64,000 nt of DNA from Mytilus trossulus (GCF_036588685.1 NC_086375.1:51406955-51470954); one strand, 5' to 3'. Positions 13,501 through 46,512 are shown, counted from the first letter of the stretch. The notes: generated by a model not told the origin, from the letters alone. Translations and numbers: made by a program.

Positions 13501-15356
13501 CTGCCACCTTGGCTTGGTACAATTCCAATTCAGATTTCATTTCCCCTCGGATCTGTTTTTGAATCTCATCCTTTATTTCTTTCATTATTTCTTTTTCTTC
13601 ATCACTGTCCACATCAATACCATCTTCTGCAATTCATCAAATATAATCATCATCATCATTTTTCAAAGTGGGTCTCATTGGGGTCTAAGCCTGACGCTGG
13701 ATTGTCAATTTTTTGTAAGCGTGACATGCGAAGTCAAATTATTGCGACGTGAAAACAGGAAATGAAGTATAGCAGAACACTGGAAATTACAAAATTGGGA
13801 ATTGCTTACATTCATAGTGTAAGCGGGATACGGGAATCTGACAAAACAGTAAGCAGGATCTGGAATCACAACCCACCAATGAGACCACCTTCAAAGAACA
13901 ATATTTATCCCAATAATAATATGTGGTCAAATTAAAAATATGTAAAGAAAATTAATGTGTTGAAATGTATATTATTTTGACAGAGAACATCATCCTACTT
14001 TACTGAAATCAATACATAAACTTCACTTCTGATATAACAGGTTAAACCTTGAACTACTTCTCACTAAAGATACCAAGGCTTTTAGTAAGTGTTTCTCAGC
14101 TACAATTGTATCGATGGGGGACATCTTTGAGTAGAAAGATCATTGATTATCTGTTTATCGCTATTTGGCCTATGACCTTGTTGATTTTTACAATGACAAT
14201 GGCACAGGCGCATTATGTTTCTAACTATGATTTATTTTATCCAAAAAGAGTAGCAATATATGAAAACTTAATAACAAAAAAAATCAAAGGCAAAATACCC
14301 AAAATAGCAATAATATTACATTACCATAAGGTAGAAGTCCTCCATGCTGCTTGTCATTGTCACTTCCCTCAGCACCGCTTAAACCTTGTAAGTTTATTGA
14401 CAGTTCATCAGGTAATTTTTCCTTTTTAAATTCCTGGTTCATCATAATAGGGTCGTCTTCCCATTCTGATGATTCATCAGACATTTCAAAATTATGTGAA
14501 TGTGATTTGTTTGTATCTAGTGATTCTAGATTTAAATGAAGATCCATGTCCTGGAAAAGAAAAGTTTAAAATCAGGGCAAACATTTCATTTTCAAATCTG
14601 TATGTGTGCTTGGATGGAGAGTTGTCTCATTGGCACGCATACAACATCTTCTATCTTATACATTGTAGCTATTGTTCGTTATCTGGTTCTTTGGAAAAGA
14701 ACATATAAGTATATCTATCTATAACTGTTGTTTTTCATGTTAGTATATATTGGGACCTAATTGAAGAAAAGAATGATGACACAACAAAGTTACATGCTTG
14801 GTTTTTGTGCTTTTCGTCCCCATTTAAGGTACATTTGTAGATCATAAGTAAATGTTTTTCGAGACAGAATTTTCTTATAATTTGCCAAAATGAAGATTTT
14901 TCTATGCTTTTTTCAAAAATATAATAAAAAGTATGGGTCACAGTGCTATTTTTCAAGCTATGAGTCGTTGAAAAATGCCTAAATTTGGTTAGTTTGTTCA
15001 TGAAAAAACACATTAGAGTGCATAAAAAAAATTCTGTCAGATAGAATTTTGAAATAAATTGTGAGAAGATAGGTTTCATAGTATGTTTCAAGAAAATAAA
15101 AAGAAAACATGGTGTCACCTAACTTGTTTTCTTGCCACAAGTAATTATATAAACAGTCTAATCATTAAATTGCAAATCTGTTCCCAAATTTGCTGATTTA
15201 GGAAAATAACTAGACCGATTTTGTACTGTGATTGTACAATCCAAGATGGCGGTATACCATGAATCTAACTTAAAAGGCTTTCTAAATATGGAATAAAAAA
15301 GTGGAGTTACAATTTAAACTTACTTCTAAACCTGGATTATCACTATGACCATTCAT
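1564..15356 (-). CDS. FSIP1: Fibrous sheath-interacting protein 1 (FSIP1), 12 coding exons
   Basis: Coding exons in transcript order are 15356–15324, 14550–14325, 13626–13326, 12709–12609, 11471–11373, 8316–8168, 7306–7190, 6784–6623, 5576–5415, 4376–4216, 2800–2664 and 2312–1564. They sum to 2397 nt (798 residues) with compatible phases and GT–AG borders. Recognition rests on the family core around residues 151–185 (KEAILKMRKLDRILSKK), the DFIKRNKE motif (296–303) and the later YKDQRELRERLFDVDEQL and LNDLLDQC segments, all in the order I know from vertebrate FSIP1. Vertebrate FSIP1 is about 580 residues; the excess here is an acidic N-terminus and a Ser/Asn/Glu-rich last exon of 249 residues. 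That exon carries ERWRKI and ERWKKI about 40 residues apart. FSIP1 is known to bind AKAP4 in the sperm fibrous sheath; a ciliary/flagellar role here is inference. The start codon is the first ATG of an exon with a good donor; a further 5' UTR exon is likely. Donor 7189 is GTACGT, the least certain border. Confidence 0.88.
3043..3130 (+). repeat. Retroposon 3' end with ATT-rich tail
   Basis: The stretch GCCTCAGGGAAGATTAGTTT, then GAGTATACCCTCTTTAAATA, ends in a (ATT)n-like run. A related copy is at 20756–20835, there ending in a GTT run after AATAAAG. A shared 3' sequence followed by a short simple repeat is typical of non-LTR retrotransposons and their SINEs. Confidence 0.55.
4013..4175 (-). 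repeat. Fragment of the hairpin-start GCCCC family
   Basis: On the minus strand this matches the body of the repeat at 24726–24993. The shared text is GAAGTTGAAGTCCAATCAAC, preceded by GACAGACG-type microsatellite and TTAAAG. It lies in a FSIP1 intron and explains the 77-aa plus-strand open frame that starts at 4090, which then runs antisense through the FSIP1 exon. Confidence 0.6.
7401..7610. repeat. G25 tract followed by degenerate 30-bp tandem repeats
   Basis: A run of T is followed by 25 consecutive G (7401–7425). Then come about six diverged units beginning TGTTAACTGTTAT with a period near 30 bp. The stretch closes with a C-rich TTGCCCCCCTC, so the ends are roughly complementary. It lies in a FSIP1 intron. 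The length of the G run may be an assembly artefact. Confidence 0.6.
8458..10791. mobile_element. 2.3-kb element flanked by TTAA with AGGGAAA termini
   Basis: The left end AGGGAAACTTCGC follows TTAA (8454–8457). The right end on the opposite strand reads AGGGAAAATTCAC and abuts TTAA (10792–10795). Eleven of 13 terminal positions match. TTAA target sites are used by piggyBac and Kolobok superfamilies. No transposase was recognised, so this would be a non-autonomous or decayed member. It sits inside a FSIP1 intron. An 86-residue minus-strand open frame at 8906–9166 has unusually protein-like composition in its second half, with no known match. Confidence 0.5.
10955..11100. repeat. Short element with CCCGTAGCCAGG-like ends
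   Basis: The left end GCCCATAGCCAGGAATTTCC leads into a G12 run. The right end AAACCCCCTAGATACGGGTA is its diverged inverted copy. Related ends occur at 11690–11760 (CCCGTAGCCAGGGGGTTCAG). This appears to be a small high-copy MITE family. Confidence 0.45.
11690..11990. repeat. Composite of GTAGCCAGG element and tandem-core repeat
   Basis: It begins CCCGTAGCCAGGGGGTTCAG and contains ATTCCATACACCAAATATAG plus TTGACCTACTGCTTACAGTA. That is the core unit also found at 45560–46195, 46770–47060 and 60030–60490. It is a fragment in a FSIP1 intron with no open frame. Confidence 0.45.
14735..15275. repeat. Probable dispersed repeat in FSIP1 intron 1
   Basis: This stretch holds a 127-residue minus-strand open frame rich in Phe, Ser and Lys and ends with CCAAGATGGCGGTATACC. 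The open frame has no recognisable domain, no splice role in FSIP1 and AT-driven composition. I read it as part of a repeat rather than a gene, but there is no second copy in the window to prove it. Confidence 0.25.
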
Positions 15357-15808
15357 CTTTTGATTTTTATAATAATTCTTCCATAAACCTTCTCTGATTT
15401 AATCTGACACTATTGTAATTGAATATAACATAATTCAGTCACTGAACCTAAAATTATAATAAATGTATTTAATATATACTGGATATACATTTGTAATAAT
15501 ATATATGTGAATGAGTTAATTATGTTAATTACAAACATATAAGTATAAAAAAAACACCAATTGGTTCAGCATGGTGGGAAAACTCTTTGACTTGTCATGT
15601 ACAATTGTGAAAAATATCTCTCAACATTCTAAATATAAACAGCTCTTATCATTTCACAAAACATCAGAAGATTTATCAGTAAAATACAGAAAATGTAATT
15701 ATAAATGATCAACTTTTTTCAATATTACATATGATTTCCTAAAATTAATAATTAATATTAGAACACATTTTATTTTATTTCAATTTAATCTTTAAACATG
15801 TCTAAACA

Positions 15809-16150
15809 TAACAGGCTGTTATTTGAACTTGGAATTATTTTTAATTATGGAATTTGCTTGATTTCTTGTTATTGAAATTTTTAATAGATTCCATGTTTAT
15901 TCTGTACTGAAATATTCTGTGCTGTGCACAACACTTTCTATTTAATACAAAGAAAATAGTATATATTCAATAGAAGGTACTGTGCCGCGCACACACTATC
16001 TAACCAAAATATATTGTATGGAGAGTGTTATTAACCGCTCAAAAAATTATAATACCAAATAAACATGGAATTTATTAAACATTTTAAGCACAAGAAATTA
16101 TGCAAATTCCATAATTAAAAATAATTCCAAGTTCAAATAATAGCCTGTTA
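15809..16150. mobile_element. 342-bp foldback element with ~95-bp inverted arms
   Basis: The left arm starts TAACAGGCTGTTATTTGAAC and the right arm ends GTTCAAATAATAGCCTGTTA. The arms stay similar for about 95 bp, through the TTCCATGTTTATT segment. The inner part is again inverted (GTGCTGTGCACAAC against GTACTGTGCCGCGC). The element is symmetrical almost to its centre. If TA is the duplicated target the ends are ACAGGC/GCCTGT, as in mariner-like MITEs. No open frame. Confidence 0.75.
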
Positions 16151-17035
16151 CAAGCAAAATGCAATATGTCGAACAGTAAATACCAAACTATACAAAATAA
16201 CCCAGGATCAACTCAACTGATTCATGTTGGTGATTTCTTGAATGCCTGAGGAAATTAGCTCATTTTGAATACAGGAAAGTTCTTTTCTATGAAATTATTG
16301 AAATATAGTTTGAGAACATCTGTATAACTTGTGTTTCTTTTAAAATGCAACCTAATTTTTGTTTGTTTATGAACATTAATAATGTGTTAACTGTCATGAC
16401 TGTCGATATTTAAAGTCTTTTTTTTCTTCCCTGAGAATACCACTGTCACTCTAATATCATTACATGTATAATCATCAATTGAACTATTGTCAGTTTAGTG
16501 TCTTAATTTTGTATGCCATAACCATTTAATGTATATTGTCAATGTGTTTGTGCTAATAAATTTTGTCTATTGTCTATTATTAAGTTTTTGCATGAACTCA
16601 TCAACTTCAATCAATTTGATGATTAACAAAATAACAAGAATAATTCTATTTGTTGTACATGATTTATATGACATGATCTTTTGTTTTTTCTTGATATTGT
16701 TATTTTTGATTTTTTCCTGCTAAAATGTAAATTATAAATTTTATAGTCGACGCCCGGCCAATAATCTTCAATAATTGAAGGATCGCTAGAAACCTAAAGA
16801 AGAAGAAGATCTTGTAATGCGAGTTATCCCAAGACATGCAGACACAGGGTATGCCATTGTGATTATATTTTGACTGGTCAAATGTCATACAATTTTATTT
16901 TTTACTTTTTAAATTTAAGTGATGAAAAAATTTGCTTATACTTTCATCTTTTTTTAAATTCCTTCACTAAATTATCAATACACCTTATCGCTAATTGTCC
17001 ACCACTATAGGACATCACAAAAGTTCCCTAAAACT

Positions 17036-17043
17036 TGACGTCA
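17036..17043. promoter_or_regulatory. Full CRE palindrome (TGACGTCA)
   Basis: A perfect 8-bp CREB/ATF consensus lies in the divergent spacer, 850 bp upstream of the RIOX1 start and 1.7 kb upstream of the FSIP1 start. Near-matches GACGTCAA and TGACGTCC follow at about 17440 and 17524. Function is inferred only from motif and position. Confidence 0.35.
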
Positions 17044-17523
17044 TTATAGAAAATATCTGACACCACAATGGAAAAGTGATTAATGTGCATTTATGTTGTC
17101 AAAAGTCCAAGCTGGAATAGCAATACAGTGTATTCAGGCAAAGGGAATCAGGGACAATGGACATACATTCGACAGTCCAACACTGGCAACAGACCACATC
17201 AACAATCAACTCCTTCCTTGTTGTCAATCATGTTAGATATAAAACAATTCTTAGACAATTTACAGAAATTAGCTTCTTCCTTATTACATAATTGTATAAA
17301 ACTTAATTAATTACCAGAAATTGCAGATAGTTGACACAATTTCCATGGTGATCATACGAACAAATTATAGAGTTCACTTTAAAACGGAGTACACAGTCAA
17401 ATAAAGCATACTTTTCAAAGACAAACAGGTCAATTGAGACGTCAACTTAAAGTGACTGGAAAAGGATAATTTCTAGGGGTGTCGGTCACATTTCAAAAGA
17501 GAATTGTGGACGAATACTAGCTT

Positions 17524-17562
17524 TTGACGTCCATTGGTATGTGAAAAAATCAAAACTTCCGG
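17524..17562 (+). promoter_or_regulatory. Candidate RIOX1 proximal promoter motifs
   Basis: Within 40 bp there is TGACGTCC, then ATTGG (CCAAT reversed), then ACTTCCGG, an ETS consensus; another TTCCG follows. The cluster is about 330–365 bp upstream of the RIOX1 start codon. Such a TATA-less cluster suits a housekeeping gene. The transcription start is not known. Confidence 0.35.
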
Positions 17563-17832
17563 TTTCTGACTTCCGATTTCCACAGACGATTCTACTTCTA
17601 TTGATAGGTGATATTGATTCAATAATTATTAAAAAAAAAAACGTTTCTGACTCTCACAAATATTTTCATAGAAATATCATTTATATATTATACCAAACCA
17701 AATTCATTTCAAACGTTAAACTCAATTCCATATCTAAAATTTTGCATTTTGTTGTTGTTTTAAAAATAGAAATATCACCCACAACAATACATGATAGATT
17801 CACCTTTTTAACAACTTCCGTTCAAAAAAGCC

Positions 17833-17863
17833 ATGTGGATGGCGGGTTGAAATGAAAATTTAA
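17833..17863 (+). promoter_or_regulatory. Two tiny upstream ORFs before RIOX1
   Basis: ATG at 17833 opens a five-codon frame ending TGA at 17850. ATG at 17852 opens a three-codon frame ending TAA at 17863. Both would lie in the 5' leader if transcription starts upstream of 17833, and both end before the main ATG at 17889. The first overlaps an ATGGCGG motif resembling YY1 sites, so transcription could instead start around here and exclude them. Confidence 0.3.
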
Positions 17864-17888
17864 ACATAGCTATTATATCTATTTCAAA

Positions 17889-40310
<22,422 letters not shown>

Positions 40311-40763
40311 TTATAAAACTTACATCATGACCTTAATGGCCATCTGAGTGGAATCTCTCCAGGGCTTGATCGTGGGAAAGGAAATTATACTATCAGAAAA
40401 CCCTCCCCACAGCTTGTCCTTACAAAAGGCAATAATACTACCAGTTGATCCAGATTTCATGTAGCCATGTAATGCAACAAAAGATTAACGTTTTCAATGA
40501 AATATTGGTACTGTAAGTCCTGCAGTCTGGTTTCAGGAAGAAATCAAAGCGTTAGAGAAGCGGCTTTTTATTTTTTTGCTTTTTTGAGCTTTTTAAATGG
40601 TAATCATGCTGAAGAGCTTTATATTTTTTGCCACGGAATAGGTGAAAACTAACAAATGTAGTGACAATATTGTTTTGTTTTAGTTATCTTTGAAGAATGA
40701 GATTCCTTTTATATTTTGCAATACATGTATATAAGGAGTTATTTTTTTTATTAAAGTCAGTAC

Positions 40764-40769
40764 AATAAA
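40764..40769 (+). promoter_or_regulatory. Candidate RIOX1 polyadenylation signal
   Basis: AATAAA lies 454 nt after the RIOX1 stop in non-repetitive AT-rich sequence. Further AATAAA copies lie beyond 41200. This is the first canonical hexamer downstream. Confidence 0.4.
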
Positions 40770-41575
40770 GTTTATTTAAAAATTGATATAAAAAAAAAAT
40801 CATTTTGTATACACTTCTTGTCCTGAATGTTACAAAAGAGAAATCAGTAAACAAAGAGAAAAAGTAATACATTAAAAACAAAATTATCCGAACATGCATG
40901 CCAGGATGTTTTATTAAACCTTATTTTTTAGTAGAATGTGTATAAACAGATATTGTTTAAAATTTTATTAAGAATTTTATTTATTTATTTGACTTCAAAA
41001 CAAAGAGTATATTATTTTATGGATTTGTAATGAAAAATTATTTCATTGAAGAAAAATGATAGAATTGTAATGTTGGACTTATTCTGTATGTAACATGATA
41101 CAAAACTGGTTGTGATTCAACATTACTATAATTTGTTTCATTTGAATATGAGATTTTATAATTTAGATTCTTATTTTGAAGCAAGGGCCTTCAAACCATC
41201 AAACTTTTATTTCCAAATAAATCATTTTTAATACAAATGTCAAACTTTTAGCTGAATTGATAGAAATAACTTACTTAGAGCATTATATTAAAGTTAGATT
41301 TTAACATTTCTGAAACACTTTACTCAAATGTTTATTTTAGAACTAGGAAGTCATTTTCACTTTTTGACGCCTGTTGTAAGGTAAAACATTACTATAGTAA
41401 CATAATAATATATTGCTGAAAAAGTTCAAAAAATATACTTCCTGGCTATTGAAGAACACTGTTTACTTATTTCAAAACTGTATATTTCAGACTTTTACAT
41501 GAAATAACTATCAAGTAAAACTTTGATTTCAGTGCTAGTCATTTATATATTGTATTTTATGTGATATGCATTTTT

Positions 41576-43395
41576 AGCTCACCTGGCCCGAAGGGCCAAG
41601 TGAGCTTTTCCCATCACTTTGCGTCCGTCGTCCGTCGTCTGTCGTCGTCTGTCGTCGTCCGTCGTCGTCCGTCGTCGTTAACTTTTACAAAAATCTTCTC
41701 CTCTGAAACTACTGGGCCAAATCAAACCAAACTTGGCCACAATCATCATTGGGGTATCTAGTTTAAAAAATGTGTGGCTTGACCCGGTCAACCAACCAAG
41801 ATGGCCGCCACGGCTAAAAATAGAACATAGGGGTAAAATGCAGTGTTTGGCTTATAACTCAAAAACCAAAGCATTTAGAGCAAATCTGACACGGGGTAAA
41901 AATGTTTATCAGGTCAAGATCTATCTGCCCTGAAATTTTCAGATGAATCGGTCAATCGGTTGTTGGGTTGCTGCCCCTGAATTGGTAATTTTGAAGAAAT
42001 TTTGCTGTTTTTGGTTATTATCTTGAATATAATTATAGTTAGAGATAAACTGTAAACAGCAATAATGTTCAGCAAAGTAAGATCTACAAATAAGTCAACA
42101 TGACCAAAATGGTCAGTTGACCCGTTTAGGAGTTATTGCCCTTTATAGTCAATTTTTAACCATTTTTCGTTAATTAAAGTAATCTTTTACAAAAATCTTC
42201 TCCTCTGAAACTGCTTGGCCAAATTAATCCAAACTTGGCCACAATCATCTTTGGGGTATCTAGTATAAAAAATGTGTGGCGTGACCTGGTCAACCAACCA
42301 AGATGGCCGCCACGGCTAAAAATAGAACAAAGGGGTAAAATGCAGTTTTTGGCTTATAACTCAAAAACCAAAGCATTTTGAGGAAATCTGACATGGAATA
42401 AAAATGTTTATCAGGTCAAGATCTATCTGCCCTGAAATTTTCAGATGAATCGGTCAATCGGTTGTTGGGTTGCTGCCCCTGAATTGGTAATTTTGAGGAA
42501 ATTTTGCTGTTTTTGGTTATTATCTTGAATATTAGTATAGATAGAGATAAACTGTAAACAGCAATAATGTTCAGCAAAGTAAGATCTACAAATAAGTCAA
42601 CATGACCAAAATGGTCAGTTGACCCGTTTAGGAGTTATTGACCTTTATAGTCAATTTGTAACGATTTTTCGTAAATTAAAGTAATCTTTTACAAAAATCT
42701 TCTCCTCTGAAACTACTGGGCCAAATTAATCCAAACTTGGCCACAATCATCTTTGGGGTATCTAGTTTGAAAAATGTGTCCGATGACCTGGCCATTCAAC
42801 CAAGATGGCCGCCACGGCTAAAAATAGAACATAGGGGTAAAATGCAGTTTTTTGCTTATAACTATGAAACCAAAGCATCTAGAGCAAATCTGACAAGAAG
42901 TTAAATTGTTAATCAAGTCAATATCTATCTGCCCTGAATTTTTCAGATGAATTGGACAACTGGTTGTTGGGTTGCTGCCCTCCAATTGGTAATTTTAAAA
43001 GAAATTTTGCCGTTTTTGGTTATCTTGAATACTATTATAGATAGCGATAAACTGTAAACAGCAATAATGTTCAGCAAAGTAAGATCTACAAATAAGTCAA
43101 CATGACCTAAATGGTCAACTGACCCCTTAAGGAGTTATTGCCCTTTATAGTAAATTTTTAACAATTTTCATTAATTTGGTAAATTTATGTAAATTTTTAC
43201 CAAATATAGTTCTCTGTTACTAATGGGCAAAGTTCATGATAGATATAATTGTAAGAAGCAAAATCGTTCAGTAAAGTAAGAACTTCAAACACATCACCAT
43301 CACCAAAATACAATTTTGTCATGAATCCATTTGTGTCCTTTGTTTAATATGCACATAGACCAAGGTGAGCGACACAGGCTCTTTAGAGCCTCTAG
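41576..43395 (+). mobile_element. gctcacctggccc-family element with three ~500-bp tandem units
   Basis: It starts with a hairpin (AGCTCACCTGGCCC, GAA, GGGCCAAGTGAGCT) and a GTCCGTCGTCGTCTGTCGTC microsatellite. Three units of about 502 bp follow, beginning near 41682, 42185 and 42685 (TTTTACAAAAATCTTCTCCT). A partial fourth unit leads to a terminal hairpin AGGCTCTTTAGAGCCT. GATGGCCGCCACGG recurs in each unit. No open frame. The layout resembles bivalve pearl or Helentron-associated elements; that class assignment is inference. Confidence 0.7.
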
Positions 43396-43595
43396 TTATT
43401 TGTCCTGTTTATAATGAAATACATTAAAGATATGTTGGATTGCCTCAAAGTTGATATTCTTATGTATTGTTTTGAGATTCTTCACAGGAAAACTAGAGTT
43501 ATGGATTTTTTTTTAGTCATATTTGTTTGATGGATTCATTTGTGTTTTTAGTCACTTTCAGCACTGATGTGCTATTTCATGATAGTCAGTTTTTG

Positions 43596-44400
43596 TAAGC
43601 CCGTCAAAATTTTGATGGGACGTATTATGGTATACAAATGTCTGGTGTCCGTCCGTCTGTCTGTCCAGCGTAAACATGTCGCACCATAACTTAAGAACTA
43701 CTTATCTAAATTTCATGAAACTTAATATAGTTGTTTCTTATGATGGTCAAAAGATCTGTATACTTTTTGGTGAAAATAAGATTTAAACTTTTTGAGTTAC
43801 AGCACTTTGTAACTAAAACAGGGGGGTGTTTTTTTTCACATGTCACACCTTACCTCAGAAACTATTCTTGATTATTGCTAAAAACTTTACACACTTCTTA
43901 GTTATATTAATCTTAATACAGTCTAACCTGATTAAACTGGACCACGAATAAACCGGTTTCCTGTACATTCCGGCCGAAAATGAAAGTCCCAGATTTTTCC
44001 ATTCAAAGTCTTTGTTAAAATACCTTTTGTAAACCGGACCCTGTGTATTCTGAATTCCGGTATAATTATGAAGTCCCAATACTCTTAATTACATTAATTA
44101 TTTCCTGTCAAAACCGGTTTGTCTAATTAATTTCAATGATCAATATGCAATCAAAACATATTTAATAATCAATTAGTCAGGTGTCAAACTGTGAACCTAC
44201 AATCGTACAGTAGTGAGTTGTATTGTTTATTAAAACATTATAAACGTGTCAATTAAAGTTGCCGACCGGTTTATACAGGTTTGTATCTGTATACTTTTTG
44301 GTAATGATTCAAAATTTCATTTCAGTCATATGGGGGGGGGGGTTCTCGCATGTCCAACCGTGTCTCAAAAACAATAAATGGTTATTGCTTAAACTTTCTC
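43596..44400 (+). repeat. tatacgcccatc-family copy carrying a MITE
   Basis: It begins with the palindrome CCCGTCAAAATTTTGATGGG and has a GTCCGTCCGTCTGTCTGTCC microsatellite and the GCGTAAACATGTCGCACC body. It is interrupted at 43917 by a 365-bp element and resumes at 44286 with CTGTATACTTTTTGGTAATG. Apart from that break it is a collinear relative of 35780–38520. Confidence 0.65.
43919..44283. mobile_element. 365-bp Tigger-type MITE with readable empty site
   Basis: The left end CAGTCTAACCTGATTAAACT and the inverted right end CAAACCTGTATAAACCGGTC are alike, and both carry AAAC(T/C)GG motifs shared with the Tigger element at 28464. TA flanks both sides (43917–43918, 44284–44285). The related uninterrupted copy near 38041–38080 reads ATTAATCTTAA directly into ATCTATATACTTTTTGG. 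That shows one TA here is the duplicated target. No open frame. Confidence 0.8.
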
Positions 44401-44664
44401 ATTATTATTGTTGGAGAAAGCTGAAGTGTTAGGAGAGAACCACTAGCCTTCATTTAGAAAATTGATAATCATAGTTTTAACTGATAAGAGTAACCCAGAA
44501 GAGTAGGAAAAGTTTAAAACAAAATAATATGTAAAATGTATTGATATTTGAATAGTTTATTTGGCATTTTATGGACCAATTTTTGGTTCAGAATTAGACC
44601 TTGACACATGATATAGACTCTAAGTCTTGTCTGTTGTTTAAGACATTGTGTTGATCTCTATATG

Positions 44665-45520
44665 TCTTTTGGTCCATCTCACCTGGTCTAAAGGTTCAGG
44701 TAAACTTTTCTCATCACTTGTTGTCCATTGTCTTTATAGTCAATCTTTCTTTGTTGTTAACTTTTAAACAATTCTTCTTAAATTGCTGATCCAAATTTAC
44801 CAAAACTTGACCACAATCATCATTAGGGTATCTAGTTTGAAATATGTGTCTGAAGACTCTGTCTGCCAACCAAGATGACTGACATAGCTTAAAATAGAAC
44901 ATAGGGGTAAAATGCAAGTTTTGTCTTTTATCATGAAAACTGCTATAAATAGATCATATGACATGACAATTATGTTTGGAATGATGAGATATATTCATTG
45001 TTCATTTATTTCAAAACTGTCCAACAACTTTTGAGATATTGCCTTGAAATGACATAGTTAACCTTTCTTTTGTGTTAAATTTGCCTTTTATCTTGAAAAC
45101 CATAATCGAGAAAAACTTAATACAGCAAAAATGATCAGCAAGATAAGTTCTACAGTTGATATCCCCTGATGACTCCATATTGGAAATGATGCCCTTTCAT
45201 AACTGTTATATCTTTGTGCATTTTTGCCTAAAATCTAAGATATGCAGATACTGCAATACTGAGGATTCATTATTATTTGTTGCATGCCAAATTTCCTTGG
45301 CTAGCGAAGATGAGGTGAAGCATGAATTTAGATGTTCAACAATTTACAAATTTTTTATAAGCTTTGTATGCATGCAGAAAAGCAAAAAACACAAATTAAA
45401 TATCCACTAAATTTTCCTCAATCTATGTAAATTTGATACCTTCTCATCCATAGCAGGCAAATATGATCAGCAAGACTAGATCTGGTAAAATCTTTTGATG
45501 ACTCCTTACAGCCTATTGCC
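44665..45520 (+). repeat. Decayed copy of the gctcacctggccc family
   Basis: TCTCACCTGGTCTAAAGG at the start matches the 41576 element. So do CTTGACCACAATCATCATTA, GGGTATCTAGTTTGAA, CAACCAAGATGACTGACATA and ATAGAACATAGGGGTAAAAT, with many substitutions. It is an older member. Confidence 0.6.
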
Positions 45521-45559
45521 TATTAGTGAGGGTTCTGAACATTTTTTTGCATTTTTGCT

Positions 45560-46195
45560 TTTTAACTTGAAACAAAAGTGCACACATTGAAATGTCTCAT
45601 CTGCTTACTGACCATTGAATTTATGTTGATAGTCTTTAAGTCCTAAATATAAAACTTTACTACAAGTATCGCATAAACTAAACTTGATCCAGATTATGAG
45701 GTCAATGTCTGAATAAATAAACCGAAAATTCTTGTACACCTTACAATCACTCACTACACCAAATATAGTTAACAGTGACCTATTTTAAAAGTAATGTACA
45801 AAAAATTTGACATTGACCAAAGATTTACGAATATGGGGTCAAGGTCAGATGACAATGCAAAACAGACGTATACACCTTACAATTATTTTATACACCAAAT
45901 ATAGTTTACCTATTGCTTGCAGTTTAAGAAAAACAGACCAGAACATAAAATCTTAACACTGAGTAATGAACCATGAAAAGTAGGTCAAGGACAAATAAAA
46001 CCTTCCTGACTGACATGTACATCGTAAAATATTTTCATACACCATAATTAGTGGACTTATTGAATATTGTATTAGAAAAACTCTTCAACCACTGATCCAT
46101 GAAAGTGAGGTCATGGTCAAATGAAACCTGCTTGTTGGTCATGTTAACTTTACAATGATTCAATACATATATAACACATGGCCAGCGAAAGCTCT
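45560..46195 (+). repeat. Tandem ~130-bp core units (accaaatatag family)
   Basis: Units repeat ATACACCAAATATAG, TTGACCTATTGCTT, AGAAAAACAGACC and AACCATGAAAATGAGGTCAA with a period near 130 bp. The same unit recurs at 46770–47060, 60030–60490 and 11752–11935. It ends GGCCAGCGAAAGCTCTATTT just before the SINE-like element. No coding content. Confidence 0.65.
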
Positions 46196-46205
46196 ATTTT
46201 TAGTA

Positions 46206-46310
46206 GAGGCCAGGTGGTCGTGTGGTCTAGCGGGACAGCTACAGTGCAGGCGACTTGGTGTCACGATATCACAGTAGCATGGGTTCGAATCCCGGCGAGG
46301 GAAGAACCAA
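46206..46310 (+). mobile_element. tRNA-derived SINE head
   Basis: TGGTCTAGCGG fits the RNA polymerase III A box and GGTTCGAATCCC the B box. They are about 60 bp apart, longer than in most tRNA genes. The part before the A box and the arm between the boxes do not fold into a clean cloverleaf. A tRNA-derived SINE promoter is the better reading than a working tRNA. The hairpin at 46350 follows directly. Confidence 0.6.
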
Positions 46311-46349
46311 AAATTGTTGAGTTGATGTTTAGACGAGTTGCATATATAT

Positions 46350-46512
46350 AGATTCTTACATTGATACCAGTGGATTATCGGATTTATCCAATCGAGATAG
46401 TTAAATTATCAATTTTAAAGTTCGAGCCGCCTCGGCGAGTACTTTAAAATTTATAATTTAACTATCGAGATTGGATAAATCCGATAATCCACGAGTTACT
46501 ATGTAAGAATCT
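46350..46512. repeat. 163-bp near-perfect palindrome
   Basis: Arms of about 70 bp run from AGATTCTTACATTGATACCA to the loop and back to GTAAGAATCT. They share GGATTATCGGATTTATCCAA and TAGTTAAATTAT. The loop (about 46421–46440) is CG-rich. Few mismatches separate the arms. Such a DNA stretch could extrude a cruciform; its RNA would form a long hairpin. Confidence 0.85.

Larger units (their letters stand above)
15357..17888. other. Divergent intergenic region between FSIP1 and RIOX1
   Basis: This 2.5-kb spacer separates the two start codons, which point away from each other. It should hold both promoters and the 5' UTRs. Its left half contains a long-TIR foldback (15809–16150). Its right half contains a full CRE, further GACGTC sites, a CCAAT box in reverse and ETS-type motifs. 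No protein gene is supported; the 75- and 104-aa open frames at 17083 and 17541 show no motif. Confidence 0.6.

Noticed and set aside
46206-46310. A functional tRNA gene
   Set aside because: A and B boxes are present but the spacing is too long and no clean acceptor or anticodon stem is seen; a SINE head fits better.
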